Source of the DNA: JAZOTK01 sp045534775
Lineage (GTDB): Bacteria > Bacillota > Clostridia > RUG12999
Assembly (NCBI GenBank): GCA_045534775.1
Contig: JAZSKI010000013.1
Location: 1 to 16,339 of the forward strand
Direction of reading: 5' to 3'
DNA: 16,339 nt
Position 1 is the stretch's first letter. Each line of letters begins with the position of its first letter. The position numbers and the translations under genes are program-made. Under the pieces are notes generated by a model. The model did not search any database. It was not told the DNA's origin and was given only the letters and a program-made list of their open reading frames with translations. Positions 13,636 through 16,339 of this stretch are shown piece by piece.

Positions 13636-13783
13636 TTAAAGACTTTACACGAAATTCGGGATAGTCTCCGGCGAGCTCCCGTATTTTCCCTGCGGGGTCT
13701 TTGAACGCACCGTCTCCATATACCATAACCTCGAAAATTTTTTCTGTACGTTTTTTAAACTGTTTCTGAAAAGCCTCTTTTGT
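13613..13783 (-). pseudogene. remnant resembling coenzyme F420-0:L-glutamate ligase family
   Basis: Directly after the TAA of the upstream membrane-protein gene the same frame stays open for 56 codons. It includes KIFEVMVYGDGAFKDPAGKI in the middle, then RELAGDYPEF. The GDGAFKDP-x-GKI element resembles a segment I associate with Clostridia proteins named coenzyme F420-0:L-glutamate ligase. There is no start codon or ribosome site at the beginning, the rest of such an enzyme (hundreds of residues) is missing on both sides, and the frame ends inside the 19-bp palindrome. I interpret it as an internal fragment left by deletion. The family assignment is from memory of the motif and moderate at best. 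Confidence 0.45.
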
Positions 13784-14470
13784 TTACTGTTTGGGCAGTA
13801 TAATTGTATCTTCAAGAATTTTGTGATAATATCTTACGGTGGATTCGTATAATTTTACAAATCGCTTATTACCCATTTTCCGTTCAGGTAAGAATTTAAT
13901 TGCGGCATATACCTTGCTTCCGGGGATAACGCCTACCACCTCTGCGAAATTCGTATTTGAAATATCAACGGCAATGGCGTGACCCTCATTGTCATATAAA
14001 ATGCGGTCCTCTGCTATATTGTATTGCTGAACCAAATCATCAATAACCGTAAATACGGCCATATTGACATATCTTTCAATCAGCTCGCCGCTGACCAATG
14101 CGACAGAAGGGTCGCCTTCACCCATCTCAATATCAAATTTCGTAATAGAGGTTTGAGTCATCTGAATATTTTCGCCGCCGTAGTTTAAATTCACAAAGGT
14201 TGCGGTATTATGACCGTCACCGTCAACGTCCTCGGCGAAGCTTCCCAAAAGCTCCGAAACCTCATACGGATGCGTAGTCATAAGAGGCATTTTGCCTAAA
14301 TGTATCACATTAACATCGGGGTCGATTCTGGTTACACAACCGTAAATAGTGCTTATTAAAAGAACTAAGGCGGTTATGCCGATTATGGAATGTACTTTGT
14401 AGTAAAACCAAAAATTCTTCCAGAAATCCTTTGAATTCATTTTGTAAATCTCGGTAAAATTCTTATCCAT
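13784..14470 (-). CDS. single-pass membrane-anchored protein of unknown function
   Basis: The 228-residue product has an N-terminal cytoplasmic segment with FWKNFWFYYKVHS, then one hydrophobic helix at about residues 28-45 (IIGITALVLLISTIYGCV), then a soluble extracytoplasmic domain of about 180 residues. This layout is common in Clostridia for proteins starting with an FWYYYK-like anchor, which I cannot tie to a function. The Cys at 45 ends the helix, but no clear lipobox is present. AGGAGA lies six bases before the ATG. The glycosyltransferase gene is 31 bases upstream on the same strand without a terminator between them, suggesting co-transcription. Downstream, its stop codon is followed in the same frame by the ligase-like remnant. 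Confidence 0.75.
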   Translation of the reverse strand: MDKNFTEIYKMNSKDFWKNFWFYYKVHSIIGITALVLLISTIYGCVTRIDPDVNVIHLGKMPLMTTHPYEVSELLGSFAEDVDGDGHNTATFVNLNYGGENIQMTQTSITKFDIEMGEGDPSVALVSGELIERYVNMAVFTVIDDLVQQYNIAEDRILYDNEGHAIAVDISNTNFAEVVGVIPGSKVYAAIKFLPERKMGNKRFVKLYESTVRYYHKILEDTIILPKQ

Positions 14471-14501
14471 TTTTTATCTCCTGTTTAAATATTTTCCCCA
14501 A

Positions 14502-15905
14502 TTATATGTTACCACAGCCGAGGTTCGATGTCAAGGTTTTTTTGTTATTTATTGCCGAAACAGCACATAAAATAAACATAAATCCTGCAGCAAAGGTGTA
14601 TCGGGGCTGTACCTCTATGAGCATAAGCCCGAAATGAAAGACCGGCAGGGTTAAAGAAAACAGGAGAGTATCATAATTTTTTAATCCCTTAATACTGCCG
14701 GCGAGGGCAAGGGTCAACAAAATTATATGATAAATATAACAGAGGATATAAAGGAGGCTTGCGTGTCTGCTGCCCTCAGCAGAAAGGTACACACTGCCGA
14801 AAGCGCCGTTTTCCCATAAAACCGAGCTTTTTTTAATGAAAAGAGATATTAATTCGCCCTTATGTGCCGATAGCCTCCGCAACAATTTTTCTTTGGCAAT
14901 TTGTGCCGTCAGGCGGCGGCTTCGACCTGTTTGAAGGAAAATATTTCTGTCATCTTGAGAGAACATTCCGCCCGTATCAAAGTTGAAGCCTATAAGGACG
15001 GAGGTGATTACAGGCTCGGAATATTCGCCTCCGACATATTCGGTTATTCCACCGAGATACAGCCCGTAGGCGGCTGATTTTGCGGTGATAAGATATGCAA
15101 GAAAAAGAACAAGACAGCAAAAGAGCTTTTTTCGTTTTTTTAATATGAGTATGACGTATATAAGATACGCCGTCATATAAAATATCCCGACACCGCGAAA
15201 AAAGGACCCGACTCCAAGGAATATTCCGCTTAAACAGACGGAAATCAGACAAGGCTTAAGACTCGCCTGATTTCTGCTTTTTAACAGAAAATATACGGAA
15301 AAAATAAAAAACGGCATAGCAAAATTCTCTGTGGCAAAGGTGGTAGTATAGAGGATATGAGCAGGGGAGAGGGCGAAAAACAAAGCGGCAAAAATACCTC
15401 CGCGGCTTCCTGCAACCTCTTTTCCCGCAAGAGCTATGGCATATACGGATAAAAGAGAAAAAATCAAATTAAATATTTTAACGAAAAAAAGATTTTCACC
15501 CAAAAGCCTGAATATCAGCGAAAGCACAGCCGTGTATCCCGTCAAATGGGGGAATCGGGCTATATAGCTGTCTGCGGCAAACCCCCAAAGGTCACCACGT
15601 GATGCCGCCATAGCCGCATCAATGAGAGTTTTGTAGTCATCTGCAGGTGCGATGGTAATAAACCGAAGAGCTGCTGCCCGAAGGATAGCCGCAACCGCCA
15701 ATATTACCGCAAAAGCAGATGCAATGCCCTTTGCAAAAGAAATCTTTTTGCCGCCGAAATAAATAAAACCCGCAATGACGGCGGCAGGCACCGCCCAAAG
15801 GGTATTTTTAATATATAAAACAGGCATTTTTAAGTTTAAAATAAGTATAAACCCCAAAAACAGCATAAAAATTATGTTAACCGATTTTTTTAAGAAAATT
15901 TCCAC
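14502..15905 (-). CDS. GT-C membrane glycosyltransferase (family 39-like)
   Basis: This integral membrane protein of about 467 residues has ten or more hydrophobic helices and the organisation of GT-C glycosyltransferases, which transfer sugars from polyprenyl-phosphate donors on the outer face of the membrane. The first large extracytoplasmic loop carries the acidic pair in APADDYKTL (D89-D90 from the GTG start), as expected for the catalytic acid region. It is followed by the SPAHILYTTTFATENFAMPF segment typical of the family. GTG at 15905 is preferred because GGGAGG lies ten bases upstream, whereas the ATG at 15923 overlaps that ribosome site and has none of its own. It is first in an operon with the single-pass membrane protein. 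The acceptor (cell-wall polymer, glycolipid or protein) is unknown. Confidence 0.85.
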   Translation of the reverse strand: MEIFLKKSVNIIFMLFLGFILILNLKMPVLYIKNTLWAVPAAVIAGFIYFGGKKISFAKGIASAFAVILAVAAILRAAALRFITIAPADDYKTLIDAAMAASRGDLWGFAADSYIARFPHLTGYTAVLSLIFRLLGENLFFVKIFNLIFSLLSVYAIALAGKEVAGSRGGIFAALFFALSPAHILYTTTFATENFAMPFFIFSVYFLLKSRNQASLKPCLISVCLSGIFLGVGSFFRGVGIFYMTAYLIYVILILKKRKKLFCCLVLFLAYLITAKSAAYGLYLGGITEYVGGEYSEPVITSVLIGFNFDTGGMFSQDDRNIFLQTGRSRRLTAQIAKEKLLRRLSAHKGELISLFIKKSSVLWENGAFGSVYLSAEGSRHASLLYILCYIYHIILLTLALAGSIKGLKNYDTLLFSLTLPVFHFGLMLIEVQPRYTFAAGFMFILCAVSAINNKKTLTSNLGCGNI

Positions 15906-15945
15906 TCGGATTTGACCTCCCATAGCGGCGTACAGCCTTTAATCC

Positions 15946-15965
15946 GTGCAAAAACGGTATTGCAC
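15946..15965. other. hairpin in the leader of the glycosyltransferase gene
   Basis: GTGCAA and TTGCAC form a 6-bp stem with an eight-base loop about 40 bases upstream of the glycosyltransferase start. No T-tract accompanies it on either strand. No convincing minus-strand -35/-10 pair was found between here and 16010. Confidence 0.35.
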
Positions 15966-16011
15966 ATATTTATAATGCCAAATAATATTAAAATAATTCC
16001 GGAAGGATATT

Positions 16012-16124
16012 GGGTTGCTACAGCAACCCCCGGCGATATAAATTCCTGACAGAATTTGCGATATGTGCTTTGTACGCGATATACCTTCGGTGCGATATGT
16101 CCCTTCGGAACGAGGGAGGAATTT
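16012..16124. repeat. hairpin array F, linker GCGATAT
   Basis: It begins with the perfect hairpin GGGTTGC/GCAACCC (16012-16029). The word GCGATAT then occurs four times in direct orientation at 16033, 16058, 16076 and 16092, between hairpins AAATTC/GAATTT (16040-16057), GTGC/GTAC with a wobble (16065-16075), ACC/GGT with loop TTC (16083-16091), and a TCCCT/AGGGA stem (about 16100-16117). The inverted repeat AAATTCCT (16040-16047) and AGGAATTT (16117-16124) encloses the set. The linker matches array E, 11 kb away. Confidence 0.8.
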
Positions 16125-16155
16125 GCAAAACAACTAGGGAAAGTCTAAACCCTTA

Positions 16156-16185
16156 GGGCTTGTGCAATAGGCACGAGCCTTTTTC
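16156..16185 (+). terminator. intrinsic terminator after array F
   Basis: GGCTTGTGC (16157-16165) pairs with GCACGAGCC (16171-16179), nine pairs with one wobble and loop AATAG, followed by TTTTT. It points along the plus strand, yet no plus-strand gene precedes it for over 2 kb. Either array F is itself transcribed or the terminator shields the next promoter from upstream transcription. Confidence 0.7.
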
Positions 16186-16226
16186 TTGTGCATATCGGAG
16201 AAAATAAGAAAAATATACCCAATATA

Positions 16227-16255
16227 TTGAAAAATCAACTAAAATATGATATTAT
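16227..16255 (+). promoter_or_regulatory. promoter reading out of the window
   Basis: TTGAAA (16227-16232) and TATTAT (16250-16255) are separated by 17 bases, with TGA directly before the -10 box. The downstream gene would start beyond the window. Up to the window end there is only an 11-codon frame (16292-16324), which I do not call. Confidence 0.55.
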
Positions 16256-16339
16256 ATATAATGTGTAAAAATAGGAAGAGATATAATACGGATGTGGCAG
16301 ATACAGCAGGAATACTTCGTATAATTCAATTCATACCTC

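Noticed and set aside
15906..15923. ATG at 15923 as the start of the glycosyltransferase
   Set aside because: It runs into GGGAGG and has no ribosome site of its own; GTG at 15905 is correctly spaced.
15971..15976. TATAAT on the plus strand as a promoter for array F
   Set aside because: There is no acceptable -35 hexamer at 16-18 bases, so it is not called.
16292..16324. 11-codon frame downstream of the last promoter
   Set aside because: It is too short, with poor ribosome-site spacing, and is probably part of a leader whose gene lies beyond the window.

Overview
The window looks like a chromosomal segment from a low- to mid-GC Gram-positive anaerobe, most likely an uncultured gut-type Clostridia (Eubacteriales/Oscillospirales-like). 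The grounds are strong AGGAGG-type ribosome sites, sigma-A promoters with 17-base spacers, Bacillus/Clostridia-style tRNAs with encoded CCA ends, and protein families typical of that class. The genetic code appears standard. This placement comes from pattern recognition, not from a search.

Layout. (1) 1-240: tRNA-Thr(UGU) and tRNA-Tyr(GUA), closed by an intrinsic terminator. (2) 240-3250: an accessory-looking stretch of small plus-strand genes: a four-helix-bundle protein with a 55-residue membrane protein, a nucleotidyltransferase-like protein, and a frameshifted glycerophosphodiester phosphodiesterase. They are separated by dense arrays of short hairpins. Each array has its own linker word (GTGAAGT, GATGATAT, AGCTAAAT, GTGAAAT). 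In the three clearest arrays a longer inverted repeat encloses the first half, and the linker switches orientation after it. (3) 3277-3450: a compact structured RNA candidate with a convincing pseudoknot. (4) 3798-8170: an RsmH-family methyltransferase away from the cell-division cluster, then a long GH38 alpha-mannosidase with its own consensus promoter. (5) 8217-10954, minus strand: a small tautomerase followed by an 826-residue membrane protein with a degenerate CPBP (CAAX-protease-like) core. (6) 11143-13503: a second, shorter GH38 enzyme. (7) 13414-15905, minus strand: a GT-C membrane glycosyltransferase, a single-pass membrane protein, a remnant resembling coenzyme F420 ligase, and a 19-bp perfect palindrome at the convergent boundary. 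(8) 15924-16339: another hairpin array (linker GCGATAT, shared with the array before the first mannosidase), a terminator, and a promoter firing out of the window.

How it fits together. The two GH38 enzymes suggest use or turnover of alpha-mannosides, but no transporter, regulator or other glycosidase is visible, so this is not a complete utilisation locus. The most unusual content is the recurring hairpin-array architecture, at least six instances in 16 kb. Next are the shared flanking words around two unrelated small genes, which hint at gene exchange within a common scaffold, and the pseudoknotted RNA. I do not recognise a published name for the hairpin arrays.
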